This document shows, in pieces, positions 7,075-15,647 of a DNA stretch of 64,000 bases. Position numbers and translations under genes: made by a program. Within the stretch, counting starts at the first letter, position 1, and every line of letters starts with the position of its first letter. Below the pieces are notes generated by a model, which saw only the letters and a program-made list of their open reading frames with translations, did no database searches and had not been told where the DNA came from. The stretch is taken from the NCBI GenBank assembly GCA_964398185.1, contig CAYNML010000002.1:62001-126000 (forward strand). Reading direction: 5' to 3'. Source of the stretch: Fen-1058 sp964398185. GTDB taxonomy: Bacteria > Chloroflexota > Anaerolineae > Fen-1058.

Positions 7075-9009
7075 GTGAATACTGCACGTCCAAGAAACAA
7101 TCTAGTCTATTTGTTGATCATCGTCGCCATCGGGGCCATCATCTTCACGGCGCTGCGCAGCAACACTGTGACCAGTGAAGATGTCCCGCTGAGCGAAGTG
7201 GCCGCGCTGATTAACGCCGGCAAGGTCAAGGAGATCGTCGTGTCCGGCGACGATGTTCGCGTGGACACCGGCAGCGAAGTGATCACCTCGCACAAGGACT
7301 CCAGCTCCGATCTAGCTGCGCAACTGAAGGATCTGGGCGTCGATGCGCTCAAGCTGCAGGCGGTCAAGTACATCGTCGATCGGCCGCCGGAGTGGGGCTC
7401 GCTGCTCAGCACGTTCAGTTTCTTGCTGCCCATGCTGCTGGTAGGTGGTTTGATCTATTTCATGTTCCGGCAGGCCCAGGGTTCCAACAACCAGGCCATG
7501 TCGTTTGGCAAGAGCCGCGCGCGCATGTTCACCGGCGAGCATCCCACGGTGACGTTTGAAGACGTGGCGGGCGCGGAAGAAGCCAAGCACGATCTGCAGG
7601 AAGTGGTGGAATTCCTCAAAGAGCCGGAGAAATTCGTCTCGCTGGGCGCGCGCATTCCCAAGGGCGTGCTGCTGGTTGGCAGCCCGGGCACCGGCAAGAC
7701 ACTGCTGGCCAAGGCCGTTTCCGGCGAAGCAGGCGTACCGTTCTTCAGCATCAGCGGTTCTGAATTTGTGGAAATGTTCGTGGGTGTGGGCGCGTCGCGT
7801 GTGCGCGATCTGTTCGATCAGGCCAAGCGCCACAGCCCGTGCATCGTCTTTGTGGATGAAATCGATGCGGTGGGCCGCCATCGCGGCGCCGGGCTGGGCG
7901 GTTCGCACGACGAGCGCGAGCAAACGTTGAACCAGATCCTGGTCGAGATGGACGGCTTCGACACCGACACAAACGTGATCGTGGTGGCGGCCACCAACCG
8001 GCCGGACATCCTTGATCCGGCGCTGCTGCGCCCCGGCCGTTTCGATCGGCGCGTGGTGCTCGATCGGCCTGATATGAAGGGCCGCGAAGAGATCTTCAAG
8101 GTGCACGTGCGCGGTAAGCCATTATCCGACGATGTGAACCTGGGCAACTTGGCCAAATCGACGCCGGGCTTTGTGGGCGCGGACATCGAGAACATGGTGA
8201 ATGAAGCGGCCATCGTGGCGGCGCGCCGCAACAAGAAGATCATCGCCATGACCGACTTTGAAGAAGCGATGGAACGCGTGATGCTTGGCCCGGAGCGCAA
8301 GAGCCGCGTCATTCAGCCGAAAGAGAAGAAGATCACGGCGTATCACGAAGCAGGCCACGCCGTGGTCATGCGCGCGCTGCCCAACAGCGATCCGCTGCGC
8401 AAGGTCACGATCATCCCACGCGGTTTTGCGGCGGGCCTGACGTGGTCGATGCCGGAAGACGACAACAGTCACATGACGCGCGGCAAATTGCGCGATATGC
8501 TGGCGGGCATCCTGGGCGGCCGCGCAGCCGAAGAGATCGTGTTCAGCGACATTACCACCGGCGCCAGCAACGATTTGGAGAAGGTGACGGAGATCGCGCG
8601 CAACATGGTGCAGCGCTGGGGCATGAGCGAGAAGCTGGGCCCGCTGGTGTACGGCAAGAAGGAAGAACTGGTCTTTCTGGGCAAGGAACTGGGCGAGCAG
8701 CGCGACTACAGCGAGGCGGTGGCCCAGCAGATCGACGGTGAGGTGCAGCGCCTCGTCACTGAAGCGCACGAGACCGCGCTGCGCATTCTGACCGAGAACC
8801 GCGAGCGGCTCGATCGGATTGCCGAGATGTTGATAGAGATCGAATCACTGGATCAGGAAGATTTCGAGAAGGTGTGGAACGGCGAGGAGCTGCCGAAGCT
8901 GGATAATCCCAGCGGCACGCCGCCCGCGCCGCCCAGGCCCAGCAAGCCGGCGCCCGAAGCACCCACGCCGTCCGGCAGCAAGCCGAATCCCGCGCCGCTG
9001 CCGGCGTAA
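7075..9009 (+). CDS. ftsH: ATP-dependent zinc metalloprotease FtsH
   Basis: A membrane-bound AAA+ protease that unfolds and degrades membrane and regulatory proteins; 644 residues. The start is GTG 7075, preceded by GGGAGG; the open frame upstream overlaps the promoter region. Helix 1 is at about residues 9-26, a small extracytoplasmic domain follows, and helix 2 is at about 102-125. The AAA domain has Walker A GSPGTGKT near 202, Walker B IVFVDEID and the second region of homology with RPGRFDR. The protease domain has the zinc motif HEAGH at 424-428 and a distal Asp in TGASNDLEK. A Pro-rich tail of about 35 residues ends the protein. Monocistronic, with its own terminator. Confidence 0.97.
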   Translation: MNTARPRNNLVYLLIIVAIGAIIFTALRSNTVTSEDVPLSEVAALINAGKVKEIVVSGDDVRVDTGSEVITSHKDSSSDLAAQLKDLGVDALKLQAVKYIVDRPPEWGSLLSTFSFLLPMLLVGGLIYFMFRQAQGSNNQAMSFGKSRARMFTGEHPTVTFEDVAGAEEAKHDLQEVVEFLKEPEKFVSLGARIPKGVLLVGSPGTGKTLLAKAVSGEAGVPFFSISGSEFVEMFVGVGASRVRDLFDQAKRHSPCIVFVDEIDAVGRHRGAGLGGSHDEREQTLNQILVEMDGFDTDTNVIVVAATNRPDILDPALLRPGRFDRRVVLDRPDMKGREEIFKVHVRGKPLSDDVNLGNLAKSTPGFVGADIENMVNEAAIVAARRNKKIIAMTDFEEAMERVMLGPERKSRVIQPKEKKITAYHEAGHAVVMRALPNSDPLRKVTIIPRGFAAGLTWSMPEDDNSHMTRGKLRDMLAGILGGRAAEEIVFSDITTGASNDLEKVTEIARNMVQRWGMSEKLGPLVYGKKEELVFLGKELGEQRDYSEAVAQQIDGEVQRLVTEAHETALRILTENRERLDRIAEMLIEIESLDQEDFEKVWNGEELPKLDNPSGTPPAPPRPSKPAPEAPTPSGSKPNPAPLPA

Positions 9010-9035
9010 TACAGATTTCTGAGGGTTGATTCAAT

Positions 9036-9066
9036 GAGGCGATCTTGAAAGAGATCGCCTCGTTTT
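9036..9066 (+). terminator. ftsH terminator
   Basis: Ten-base arms gaggcgatct and agatcgcctc flank a six-base loop and are followed by gtttt. Confidence 0.85.
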
Positions 9067-9073
9067 GTTGTGG

Positions 9074-9205
9074 CAAGAAGAAACCGGGTTTCTCCTTGCC
9101 AAATGGAATTGCACGTCAAGCCTGGAGAAACCCGGTTTCTCAAGCGAACTGTTGTTGTAGGGCAAGTTGCCAACTTGTCCCTGCTGGCAATTTCGTGCAG
9201 ATTGC
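9074..9205. repeat. Inverted repeats gaaaccgggtttct and caagttgccaacttg
   Basis: Two copies of the self-complementary gaaaccgggtttct / gaaacccggtttct lie about 50 bp apart and can pair with each other. They are followed by gggcaagttgccaacttgtcc, which is also palindromic. Both word types are dispersed spacer repeats; a caagtt/aacttg type recurs at 18885 and inside the valS T-box leader. No gene is visible in 9067-9205. Confidence 0.65.
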
Positions 9206-9208
9206 CAA

Positions 9209-9237
9209 TTGACACCGCCCCACGGCTATGATATAAA
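9209..9237 (+). promoter_or_regulatory. Promoter of the met operon
   Basis: A consensus TTGACA (9209-9214), a 17 bp spacer and TATAAA (9232-9237) place the start near 9244, about 20 bases before the riboswitch P1 stem. Confidence 0.88.
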
Positions 9238-9263
9238 CTCACCCAACAACTGAATAACGCAAC

Positions 9264-9369
9264 ACTCTTATCCAGAGAGGCGGAGGGACCGGCCCGATGA
9301 TGCCTCGACAACCTGTTCACTTGAACGTGGTGCCAATTCCGGCAGTAGATTCTGGAAGATGAGAGAACG
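9264..9369 (+). promoter_or_regulatory. SAM-I riboswitch (S-box)
   Basis: The leader shows CTCTTATCCAGAG, GGCGGAGGGACCGGCCC, GATGATGCC and CGACAACC in S-box order, and GATGAGAG at the 3' side closes P1 with CTCTTATC. The terminator hairpin at 9389-9414 follows, so SAM binding should stop transcription before metY. Confidence 0.95.
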
Positions 9370-9388
9370 TGATCGGCCTGTCATGTGA

Positions 9389-9414
9389 CCTCTTCTTACA
9401 GAAGAGGTTTTTTT
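9389..9414 (+). terminator. SAM-riboswitch terminator
   Basis: Arms cctcttc and gaagagg with a five-base loop are followed by seven T residues, directly after the aptamer. Confidence 0.92.
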
Positions 9415-9453
9415 GTTCCTCTTCATCGGCCTCCTCTGGATAGCGCTACTCGT

Positions 9454-9547
9454 CATGCCCGAGTGCTGTTATCGGGCATCCAGATTAACTTTGGTCAATA
9501 ACGTTGATGGGTCTCTGGATTCCCGCCGAAGGCGCGCGGGAATGACT
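9454..9547. repeat. Dispersed repeat of the gtcat...gggaatgac type
   Basis: Starts with gtcatgcccgag and ends with gcgggaatgac, and inner words (tccag, ctggattccc) are complementary. This is a widespread REP-like element lying in the metY leader between the SAM terminator and the ribosome-binding site. Confidence 0.55.
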
Positions 9548-9602
9548 GCGCCACAGCGACTGAACAGCCACAAAAATCTTTTCCAAGAGGAGACTTTGCA
9601 TC

Positions 9603-10901
9603 ATGTCACACGAAAACGGCCATCAGTACGGTTTCACCACGCGCCAGCTGCATGCGGGGCAGCAGCCTGATCCCGCGACGAATTCACGCGCCGTGCCGCT
9701 GTACCAGACCACATCGTACGTGTTCCGCAACACCGAACACGCGGCCAACCTGTTCGCGCTGAAAGAATTCGGCAACATCTACACGCGCATCATGAATCCC
9801 ACGACGGATGTCTTTGAGCAGCGCCTCGCCGATCTGGAGGGCGGCGTGGGGGCGCTGGCGGCGAGCTCGGGGCACGCCGCGCAGACCATGGCGATTCTGA
9901 CGTTGTGCGGCGCGGGCGATCACATCGTATCGGCGTCCACGCTGTACGGCGGCACCTTCAACCAGTTCAACTACACCTTCCCGCGCCTGGGTATCGACGT
10001 GACGTTCGTCGATCCGAGCGATCCGGAAAACTTCCGCAAGGCCATCAAGCCCAACACCAAAATCCTGTACGGCGAGACACTGGGCAATCCGCGCATCAAC
10101 GTCTTCCCGTTCGAGGAAGTAGCGGCCATTGCGAAAGAACACGGCATTCCATTGGTGATCGACAGTACCTTCGCCACGCCGTATCTGTGCCGGCCGTTCG
10201 AGTGGGGCGCCAACATCGTCACGCACTCGACGACGAAATTCATCGGCGGGCATGGCACGTCGATCGGCGGCGTCATCGTCGACGGCGGCAACTTCGACTG
10301 GAAGGACAATCCGCGCTTCGCCAATTTCAACACGCCCGACCCCAGCTATCATGGTCTGGTGTACGCCGATTTGGCCGGGGCCGGCCTGCCGCCCTTCATC
10401 ATCAAGGCGCGCGTGCAGATCCTGCGCGACATCGGCGCGAACCAGCAGCCGTTCAACTCGTGGCTGTTTTTGCAGGGCATCGAGACGCTGAGCCTGCGCA
10501 TCGAGCGGCACGTGAAGAACGCGCAGGCTGTGGCCGAGTGCCTGGAAACACACCCGCGCGTCAGCTGGGTTACTTATCCCGGCCTGAAGAGCCATCCTGA
10601 TTATGAGCTGGCCCGGAAGTACCTGCCCAAAGGCCCCGGCGCGATCCTGGGCTTCGGCATCAAGGGCGGCGCCGAGGCGGGACGCAAGTTCATCGACAAC
10701 TTGAAATTGTTCAGCCACCTCGCCAATGTGGGCGATGCGAAGAGCCTGGCGATCCATCCCGCCACCACCACGCACAGCCAGTTGACCGAGGCCGAGCAGA
10801 TCAGCGCGGGCGTGTCGCCGGACTTTGTGCGCCTCAGCATCGGGCTGGAGGACATCGAAGATATTCTATGGGATTTGGATCAGGCGCTGACAAACGCTTA
10901 A
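9603..10901 (+). CDS. metY: O-acetylhomoserine sulfhydrylase
   Basis: A PLP enzyme of the Cys/Met-metabolism family that makes homocysteine from O-acetylhomoserine and sulfide; 432 residues. The ribosome-binding site AGAGGAG precedes ATG 9603. The N-terminus has PLYQTTSYVF and YTRIMNPTTDVFEQR; the substrate/PLP segment is ASSGHAAQTMAI. The Schiff-base lysine is Lys212 in HSTTKFIGGHG, and the C-terminal VRLSIGLEDIEDI is typical. The large insertion after the lysine (GNFDWKDNPRFANF) marks MetY rather than MetB/MetC. Controlled by the SAM-I riboswitch and followed by metX, its substrate supplier. Confidence 0.96.
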   Translation: MSHENGHQYGFTTRQLHAGQQPDPATNSRAVPLYQTTSYVFRNTEHAANLFALKEFGNIYTRIMNPTTDVFEQRLADLEGGVGALAASSGHAAQTMAILTLCGAGDHIVSASTLYGGTFNQFNYTFPRLGIDVTFVDPSDPENFRKAIKPNTKILYGETLGNPRINVFPFEEVAAIAKEHGIPLVIDSTFATPYLCRPFEWGANIVTHSTTKFIGGHGTSIGGVIVDGGNFDWKDNPRFANFNTPDPSYHGLVYADLAGAGLPPFIIKARVQILRDIGANQQPFNSWLFLQGIETLSLRIERHVKNAQAVAECLETHPRVSWVTYPGLKSHPDYELARKYLPKGPGAILGFGIKGGAEAGRKFIDNLKLFSHLANVGDAKSLAIHPATTTHSQLTEAEQISAGVSPDFVRLSIGLEDIEDILWDLDQALTNA

Positions 10902-10903
10902 AA

Positions 10904-10978
10904 GCGATCCACGAATTTCACGAATCCACACGAATCCAGAATATGAGTGACGATTGGTGTGGATTCGTGGATCAAACT
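10904..10978. repeat. Short-word inverted repeat (cacgaat/attcgtg words)
   Basis: Words ccacgaatttcacgaatcc and gtggattcgtggatc form the two arms in the metY-metX gap. They are open in frame with metX but precede its likely ATG. Confidence 0.6.
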
Positions 10979-10989
10979 TAAGCAGGTTC

Positions 10990-12147
10990 ATGAACGAATC
11001 AAATTCAGTCGGGATCGTCGAAACTCAGTCTTTCACCTTCGCGGAAGATCAACCGCTGCCGCTGGACAGCGGCGAGACGTTGGGGCCGATCACGCTGGCC
11101 TACGAGACGTACGGACAGTTGAATGAAGATCGCAGCAACGCGATCTTGATCTGCCACGCGCTGTCGGGCCACGCGCACGCGGCGGGCTTCAACGCGCCCG
11201 ACGAGAAGGATCCCGGCTGGTGGGACGACTGCATCGGGCCGGGCAAAGCCTTTGATACGAACAAGTTCTTCGTGATCTGCTCCAACGTCATCGGCGGCTG
11301 CAAGGGATCCACCGGGCCGATGTCGATTAATCCGCAGACGGGCAAGCCGTTCGGGCTGAGTTTTCCGGTAGTGACCATCGGCGACATGGTGCGCGCGCAG
11401 ACGCAGCTCATCGATCACCTGGGCATTGATAGGCTGCTGGCGGTGGCGGGCGGCAGCATGGGCGGCATGCAGGTGCTGGAATGGGCCGCCACCTATCCCG
11501 ATCGGGTGCGGGCCGCGCTGCCGATTGCGACCACCGCGCGCCACTCGCCGATGCTGATCGCCTTCGACGAAGTGGGCCGCCAATCGATCTACGCCGATCC
11601 CCACTGGAATCACGGCGACTACTACGACGGGCCGCGTCCCAACGCGGGCCTGGCGGTGGCGCGCATGATCGGGCACATCACCTATCTCAGCGAAGCGTCG
11701 ATGCATCTGAAGTTCGGGCGGCGCTTGCAGGAGCGCGCGCGCTTCGGCTATGACTTCGAGACGGATTTCGCGGTGGAAGGTTATCTGCGCTACAAGGGCA
11801 ACCGCTTCACGGAGCGCTTCGACGCGAACAGTTACCTGTACGTCACCAAGGCGATGGACTACTTCGATCTGAGCGACGAGCGGGGTAGTTTGATCGGCGC
11901 GTTTGCCAACGCCAAAGATGTGATCTATCTGGTGGTGTCCTTCACCTCCGATTGGCTGTACCCGCCCTATCATTCCAAAGAGCTGGTCAGTGCGTTAAGC
12001 GCAGTGGGCGCGGACGTGAGTTACCTCAACATCCAATCGACGTGGGGGCACGATGCCTTCCTGCTGGAAGTGGATACCATGACGGAATTGTTGGGCAGCT
12101 TTCTCGATCGGCTGGTGCAGCGCTTCGCGCTCAAGGGAGCGCCATGA
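10990..12147 (+). CDS. metX: Homoserine O-acetyltransferase
   Basis: Transfers acetyl (or succinyl) from acyl-CoA to L-homoserine, giving the MetY substrate; 385 residues. An alpha/beta-hydrolase fold with the LICHALSGHAHAAG segment, nucleophile Ser156 in GGSMGGMQ, Asp321 in SDWLYPP and His354 in WGHDAFL forming the triad. I start it at ATG 10990 (MNESNSV); an in-frame start at 10954 lies within a repeat. The stop overlaps the metW start (ATGA). Whether acetyl or succinyl is used was not determined; pairing with MetY suggests acetyl. Confidence 0.93.
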   Translation: MNESNSVGIVETQSFTFAEDQPLPLDSGETLGPITLAYETYGQLNEDRSNAILICHALSGHAHAAGFNAPDEKDPGWWDDCIGPGKAFDTNKFFVICSNVIGGCKGSTGPMSINPQTGKPFGLSFPVVTIGDMVRAQTQLIDHLGIDRLLAVAGGSMGGMQVLEWAATYPDRVRAALPIATTARHSPMLIAFDEVGRQSIYADPHWNHGDYYDGPRPNAGLAVARMIGHITYLSEASMHLKFGRRLQERARFGYDFETDFAVEGYLRYKGNRFTERFDANSYLYVTKAMDYFDLSDERGSLIGAFANAKDVIYLVVSFTSDWLYPPYHSKELVSALSAVGADVSYLNIQSTWGHDAFLLEVDTMTELLGSFLDRLVQRFALKGAP

Positions 12148-12740
12148 GCCGATCGAGTTTGCGCGCCGACCTCGGCGTAATCGCCGATCTGATCCAGCCG
12201 GGGGAGAAAGTGCTGGACCTGGGCTGCGGCGACGGATCGCTGCTGCGCTATCTGATCGACGCGAAGCACATCGTGGGGCGCGGCGTGGAACTGGCCGAGC
12301 CGAAGGTGTTGGCCTGCGTGCGCAACGGCGTGAGCGTGCGGCAGGGCGACTTGCACGAGGAACTGCGCGACTATCCGGAGCACGCCTTCGATACGGTGAT
12401 TCTGAGCTACGGCCTGCCGTATCTCAACGATCCGGCGTTCATCCTGAGCAACATGCTGCGCGTAGGTCAACGCGCGATTGTCAGCTTCCCCAACTGGGGG
12501 CACTGGCGCTGCCGCGTGAATCTGCTGCTGACGGGCCGCATGCCGGCCGCGCCGGGCGATCCGCAGCCGTGGGATGAAGCGCCGCGCGCGCGCGGCCTGA
12601 CCATTGCCGATTTCAAGTCGTTCTGCGCGGCGCAGGGCGTGCGCGTTGCCACCGCCACGTTCTTGCAGGGAGCGCGGCGCGTGCCCGATCGCTTTGACAC
12701 GAATCTGCGCGCCACGTGGGCGGTGTTTGAACTGCGCTAA
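12144..12740 (+). CDS. metW: Methionine biosynthesis protein MetW
   Basis: A 198-residue SAM-methyltransferase-fold protein with motif I VLDLGCGDGSLLR at about residues 22-34 and the MetW-typical NWGHWRCR and LPYxWxxxPN-like PQPWDEAP regions. In other bacteria MetX and MetW together form the active acyltransferase unit; here the genes overlap by four bases (ATGA), which supports that link. The open frame upstream runs inside metX and is not used. Confidence 0.92.
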   Translation: MSRSSLRADLGVIADLIQPGEKVLDLGCGDGSLLRYLIDAKHIVGRGVELAEPKVLACVRNGVSVRQGDLHEELRDYPEHAFDTVILSYGLPYLNDPAFILSNMLRVGQRAIVSFPNWGHWRCRVNLLLTGRMPAAPGDPQPWDEAPRARGLTIADFKSFCAAQGVRVATATFLQGARRVPDRFDTNLRATWAVFELR

Positions 12741-12780
12741 TGTGATCCACGAAGGGCGCGCATCTTCACGAAGCAATCAC

Positions 12781-12811
12781 GCGGCGGCCCGAGCGCGCAC
12801 CGGGCCGCCGC
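12781..12811 (+). terminator. GC-rich hairpin 1, after metW
   Basis: Perfect 11-base arms gcggcggcccg and cgggccgccgc around a nine-base loop. There is no T-run. The same hairpin recurs at 13768, 14596 and 15688, each time after an operon. Confidence 0.6.
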
Positions 12812-12865
12812 GTGCTGTTGGCGCGCAGGGCCTGTGTTATAATCGCAACGAGGCCGCAGAGCAGC

Positions 12866-13243
12866 ATGACCATTCAACCTGTGCGTGATTACAGCGCCTA
12901 TTTGCCGTATGCCCGCGCATTGATGGCCCGCCGCCGGACAGATCCGCAGCTGGCCGCGCGCCGGGAACGCGCCTGGGTCACCGCGCGCGAAGCGGCCCGG
13001 TTCCTGCGCGAGACGTATCGCCCCGCGCGCATCCGCCTCTTTGGTTCGCTGTTAACCCCCGAACTGTTTCACGCGCAGTCTGACATCGATCTGGCCGTGG
13101 AGGGTATTCCATGGCCCGCCTATTTGCGCGCCTGGAACGATGTAGAGCGGCGCTTCACCGAATTCAAGATCGATCTCATTGATCTGAGCGTGGTTTCCGA
13201 TCGGCTGTGGCAGTGCGTCGAAGAGCAGGGGGTCGATCTATGA
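12866..13243 (+). CDS. MNT-type nucleotidyltransferase (putative antitoxin)
   Basis: A 125-residue minimal nucleotidyltransferase with LFGS, then the metal-binding DID pair in AQSDIDLAV, and a third acid in KIDLIDL. In MNT/HEPN modules this protein modifies and silences the HEPN RNase. Its TGA overlaps the ATG of the HEPN gene. A TATAAT box at 12838-12843 lies 22 bases upstream of the start ATG; the -35 is poor. The open frame extends 18 codons upstream, but that part includes the promoter. Family and pairing are firm; activity is inferred. Confidence 0.85.
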   Translation: MTIQPVRDYSAYLPYARALMARRRTDPQLAARRERAWVTAREAARFLRETYRPARIRLFGSLLTPELFHAQSDIDLAVEGIPWPAYLRAWNDVERRFTEFKIDLIDLSVVSDRLWQCVEEQGVDL

Positions 13244-13740
13244 TCCCCGGTTATCAGGTTCTCGCGACGCGCATTCGAGCCGAACAGGAGGATCTGGCGC
13301 GCAGCGTCTGGCGCGCGGAACGGGCGTGGCAAGCTGCGCAGCGCGCCGGGGCGGAGCAAGACATGTTCATTGACTCCGCGGCGCTGAACCTGCACGGCTT
13401 TTATGCCGGGGTGGAGCGCTTGTGTGAAGTGGTGGCCGTGCAGCTGGACGGCAGCTTGCCTCAGGGCGAGACGTGGCATCGCGATCTGCTGGATCAGATG
13501 ACGCGTGACCTGCCGGGTTTGCGTCCGCCGGTCATCAGCCCGGTCGTGCGGCAGACGCTCGACGAATACCGCCGGTTCCGGCACGTGGTGCGCAATGTCT
13601 ATGCTGACAGCCTCGATCCATTGCGGGTCGGTGAACTGGTGACCCGGCTCACGTCGTTGTGGGCGCAGCTGCAGAATGAACTGGCGGCTTTTGCAGATTT
13701 TCTGGAAGGTGTCAGCCGGGCGGACGACATGGCCGACTGA
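13240..13740 (+). CDS. HEPN-domain protein (HepT-like putative toxin)
   Basis: A 166-residue mostly helical protein. Helix 4 carries RRFRHVVRN, matching the HEPN Arg-x-x-x-His RNase-type motif of the larger HepT-like subgroup. It overlaps its MNT partner by four bases, the usual MNT-HEPN order. Likely an RNase held inactive by the partner; the target is unknown. A GC hairpin follows at 13768. Confidence 0.75.
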   Translation: MIPGYQVLATRIRAEQEDLARSVWRAERAWQAAQRAGAEQDMFIDSAALNLHGFYAGVERLCEVVAVQLDGSLPQGETWHRDLLDQMTRDLPGLRPPVISPVVRQTLDEYRRFRHVVRNVYADSLDPLRVGELVTRLTSLWAQLQNELAAFADFLEGVSRADDMAD

Positions 13741-13767
13741 GGCATCTTCGGTCAGTACACTGAGCAC

Positions 13768-13798
13768 GCGGCGGCCCGAGCACACACCGGGCTGCCGC
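13768..13798 (+). terminator. GC-rich hairpin 2, after the HEPN gene
   Basis: Arms gcggcggcccg and cgggctgccgc, one mismatch from hairpin 1, in the same position relative to an operon end. Confidence 0.55.
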
Positions 13799-13861
13799 GT
13801 TTCTTTGCACGCGCGAGGTTCGTGTTAGAATTGAAGCAGAGGGCGGCACAGGAGGTGACAC

Positions 13862-14137
13862 ATGGAAACCATTACCTTGCATTCGCGCGTGGGGGCCGAT
13901 GGCCTGTTGAAATTGCAGGTGCCGGTGAAGATGACGAACACCGATCTGGAAGTGGTGCTCATCGTGCAGCCGGTGACGCCCGCTTCTGAAGCGCACGGCT
14001 GGCCGGCAGGGTTCTTTGAACAGACCTACGGCAGCTTGCGCGATCAGCCAATAATGCGCGAAGCGCAAGGCGAGTATGAAGTCCGTGACGAACTTGACAG
14101 GTCAGAGCGCTCGGCCGAGTCGGATGCGCGCTCATGA
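13862..14137 (+). CDS. VapB-like antitoxin
   Basis: A 91-residue protein. The first 40 residues form an AbrB/beta-strand-like opening (METITLHSRVGADGLLKLQVP), the usual DNA-binding part of such antitoxins; the rest (WPAGFFEQTYGSL) is a toxin-wrapping tail. A strong AGGAGGTGA ribosome-binding site precedes the ATG, and a TAGAAT box lies at 13826-13831. It overlaps vapC by four bases. The family call rests mainly on gene order. Confidence 0.7.
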   Translation: METITLHSRVGADGLLKLQVPVKMTNTDLEVVLIVQPVTPASEAHGWPAGFFEQTYGSLRDQPIMREAQGEYEVRDELDRSERSAESDARS

Positions 14138-14532
14138 CCTATCTGCTCGATACGAACACCTGCATCCGCTATCTGAACGGGCGTGCGCCGAATGTGCCGC
14201 GCCGGCTGCAAGCCGTGTCACCAGCCGAAGTGCGTGTCTGTGCGGTCGTGAAAGCGGAAATGTACTTCGGCGCCATGAAGAGCATCGATCCGGTAAACGC
14301 ACTCGCTCAACAACGAGCCTTCCTAGATATTTTTGAGTCATTGCCTTTTGATGATGCCGCTGCCGAAGCTTATGGCCGCCTGCGCGCCGAGTTGGCCCGC
14401 CGCGGCACACCCATCGGGCCGAACGATCTGATGATCGCCGCCATTGCGCTGGCGCACGATCTCACGTTGGTGACGCACAACACCGCCGAATTCTCGCGTG
14501 TGCCCGGTTTGCGCCTCGACGATTGGGAATAG
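14134..14532 (+). CDS. vapC: VapC-family PIN-domain ribonuclease toxin
   Basis: A 132-residue PIN domain: LLDTNTCIRYLNG with the first Asp, a conserved Glu in VVKAEMYFGA, the third acid in PNDLMIAAIAL, and a final VTHNTAEFSRVPGL region where N replaces the commoner D. These residues bind Mg/Mn and cut RNA. Overlaps the antitoxin gene by four bases. Confidence 0.9.
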   Translation: MTYLLDTNTCIRYLNGRAPNVPRRLQAVSPAEVRVCAVVKAEMYFGAMKSIDPVNALAQQRAFLDIFESLPFDDAAAEAYGRLRAELARRGTPIGPNDLMIAAIALAHDLTLVTHNTAEFSRVPGLRLDDWE

Positions 14533-14905
14533 GCAGAGTTCCCCACGCGCGACGCTTCTACCGCGCATCCACGCGAATTTACGTGAATAACTTACGCGGC
14601 GACCCGATCTCACATCGGGCCGCCGCGTGTGTTGACCACGCAAGACCTCGGAGGTTTTCATGGATCGGCGGGCAGGTACAGACGATCGATCTGGTTGATT
14701 ATCAGGAGAAGCTAACCGGCCGATCAAAACCTCCGAGGTCTTCACCCCCGCAACACGCGAAGCGCGTCTGATGCCACTCCAGGATCACCCTCGCCCGGTG
14801 GGAGAGGGGTGGGGTGAGGGTGCTGAGGCCGCTGCAGCGGCTGCCCGGCTAATGACAGCATCTTGAACTTGCAATTGTCCGGGCGTTGGGCAGCGGCAAC
14901 TGCCG
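14533..14905. other. Gene-free spacer with hairpin 3 and repeated segment A
   Basis: No credible gene. It holds a cgcgacgcttctaccgcg word block, GC hairpin 3 (14596-14626, 13-base arms), an inverted repeat with outer arms aagacctcggaggtttt (14640-14657) and aaaacctccgaggtctt, a gatgccactccag box and a gacagcatcttgaacttgc box. The same boxes in the same order recur in 15648-16196, so both are copies of one roughly 300-base segment. Confidence 0.6.
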
Positions 14906-14934
14906 TTGCTCCCGATACGGGAGCGAGGTATAAT
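14906..14934 (+). promoter_or_regulatory. higBA promoter with operator palindrome
   Basis: TTGCTC (14906-14911), a 17 bp spacer and TATAAT (14929-14934). Most of the spacer is the perfect palindrome GCTCCCG-ATA-CGGGAGC (14908-14924), a likely operator for HigA or the HigBA complex. The ATG of higB lies six bases after the -10 box, so the mRNA may have no leader. Confidence 0.75.
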
Positions 14935-14940
14935 GTGGGC

Positions 14941-15234
14941 ATGCGTATCATCGCCCGCCGCACGCTACGCGAGTTCTGGGAGAAACATCCTGATGCCCGT
15001 CAGGCGCTGCAAGCCTGGTATGCCGACGTGAAACGGGCGGACTGGAAGTCGCCATCCGAGATCAAAGCGATCTATCGCAACGCCAGTTTCCTGGCCAACA
15101 ATCGCGTCGTGTCTAACGTGAAAGGGAATCAGTATCGCTTGATTGTCGTGGTTCAATATCAGCACGGCATCGTCTACATCCGCTTTGTAGGGACGCATCA
15201 GGAATACGACCGGATTGACGCCGCGCGCATTTGA
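14941..15234 (+). CDS. higB: HigB-type mRNA interferase toxin
   Basis: A 97-residue RelE-fold toxin of the HigB family that cuts translated mRNA on the ribosome. Typical segments are RTLREFWEKHPDARQAL at the N-terminus, the central NRVVSNVKGNQYRLIV and the C-terminal YIRFVGTHQEYDRIDA. The ATG is chosen at 14941, which lacks a Shine-Dalgarno sequence and starts at the predicted transcription start. HigA follows 14 bases after its stop, the toxin-first order usual for HigBA. Confidence 0.92.
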   Translation: MRIIARRTLREFWEKHPDARQALQAWYADVKRADWKSPSEIKAIYRNASFLANNRVVSNVKGNQYRLIVVVQYQHGIVYIRFVGTHQEYDRIDAARI

Positions 15235-15248
15235 GAGGAGCAGCAGCC

Positions 15249-15647
15249 ATGAACATTAAACCTATCAAAACCACGGCCGACTATGAAGCCGCTCTCAAGG
15301 AGATCGAGCGGCTGTTCGAGGCGCAGCCCGGCACCCCGCAGGGCGATCGGCTGGAGGTGCTGACGACGCTGGTGGAAGCCTACGAGGACAAGCACTTCGC
15401 CATCCCCGCGCCCGATCCCATCGCGGCGATTGAGTATTTCATGGAGAGCCGCGAACTCTCGCGCCGCGATCTGGAGCCATATCTGGGCAGCCGCGCCCGC
15501 GTGTCCGAGGTCTTGAACCGCCGGCGCCCGTTGTCGTTGCAGATGATCCGCGAGTTGAACAAGGGTCTGGGCATCCCGGCTGAGGTGTTGATCAGGCCCT
15601 ATCGCTTGCGAACCGCGCCCGCGCCTCGCGCCCGCGCGGCAGCGTAG
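15249..15647 (+). CDS. higA: HigA-type antitoxin, HTH regulator
   Basis: A 132-residue antitoxin. The N-terminal half (MNIKPIKTTADYEAALKEIE, then a DRLEVL-TLVEAYEDKH helix) is the toxin-binding part; the C-terminal XRE-like HTH contains LSRRDLEPYLGSRARVSEVLNRRRPLS. The GAGAGGAG ribosome-binding site supports ATG 15249 over the TTG at 15231. It should bind the palindrome in the promoter spacer and repress its own operon. Confidence 0.92.
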   Translation: MNIKPIKTTADYEAALKEIERLFEAQPGTPQGDRLEVLTTLVEAYEDKHFAIPAPDPIAAIEYFMESRELSRRDLEPYLGSRARVSEVLNRRRPLSLQMIRELNKGLGIPAEVLIRPYRLRTAPAPRARAAA

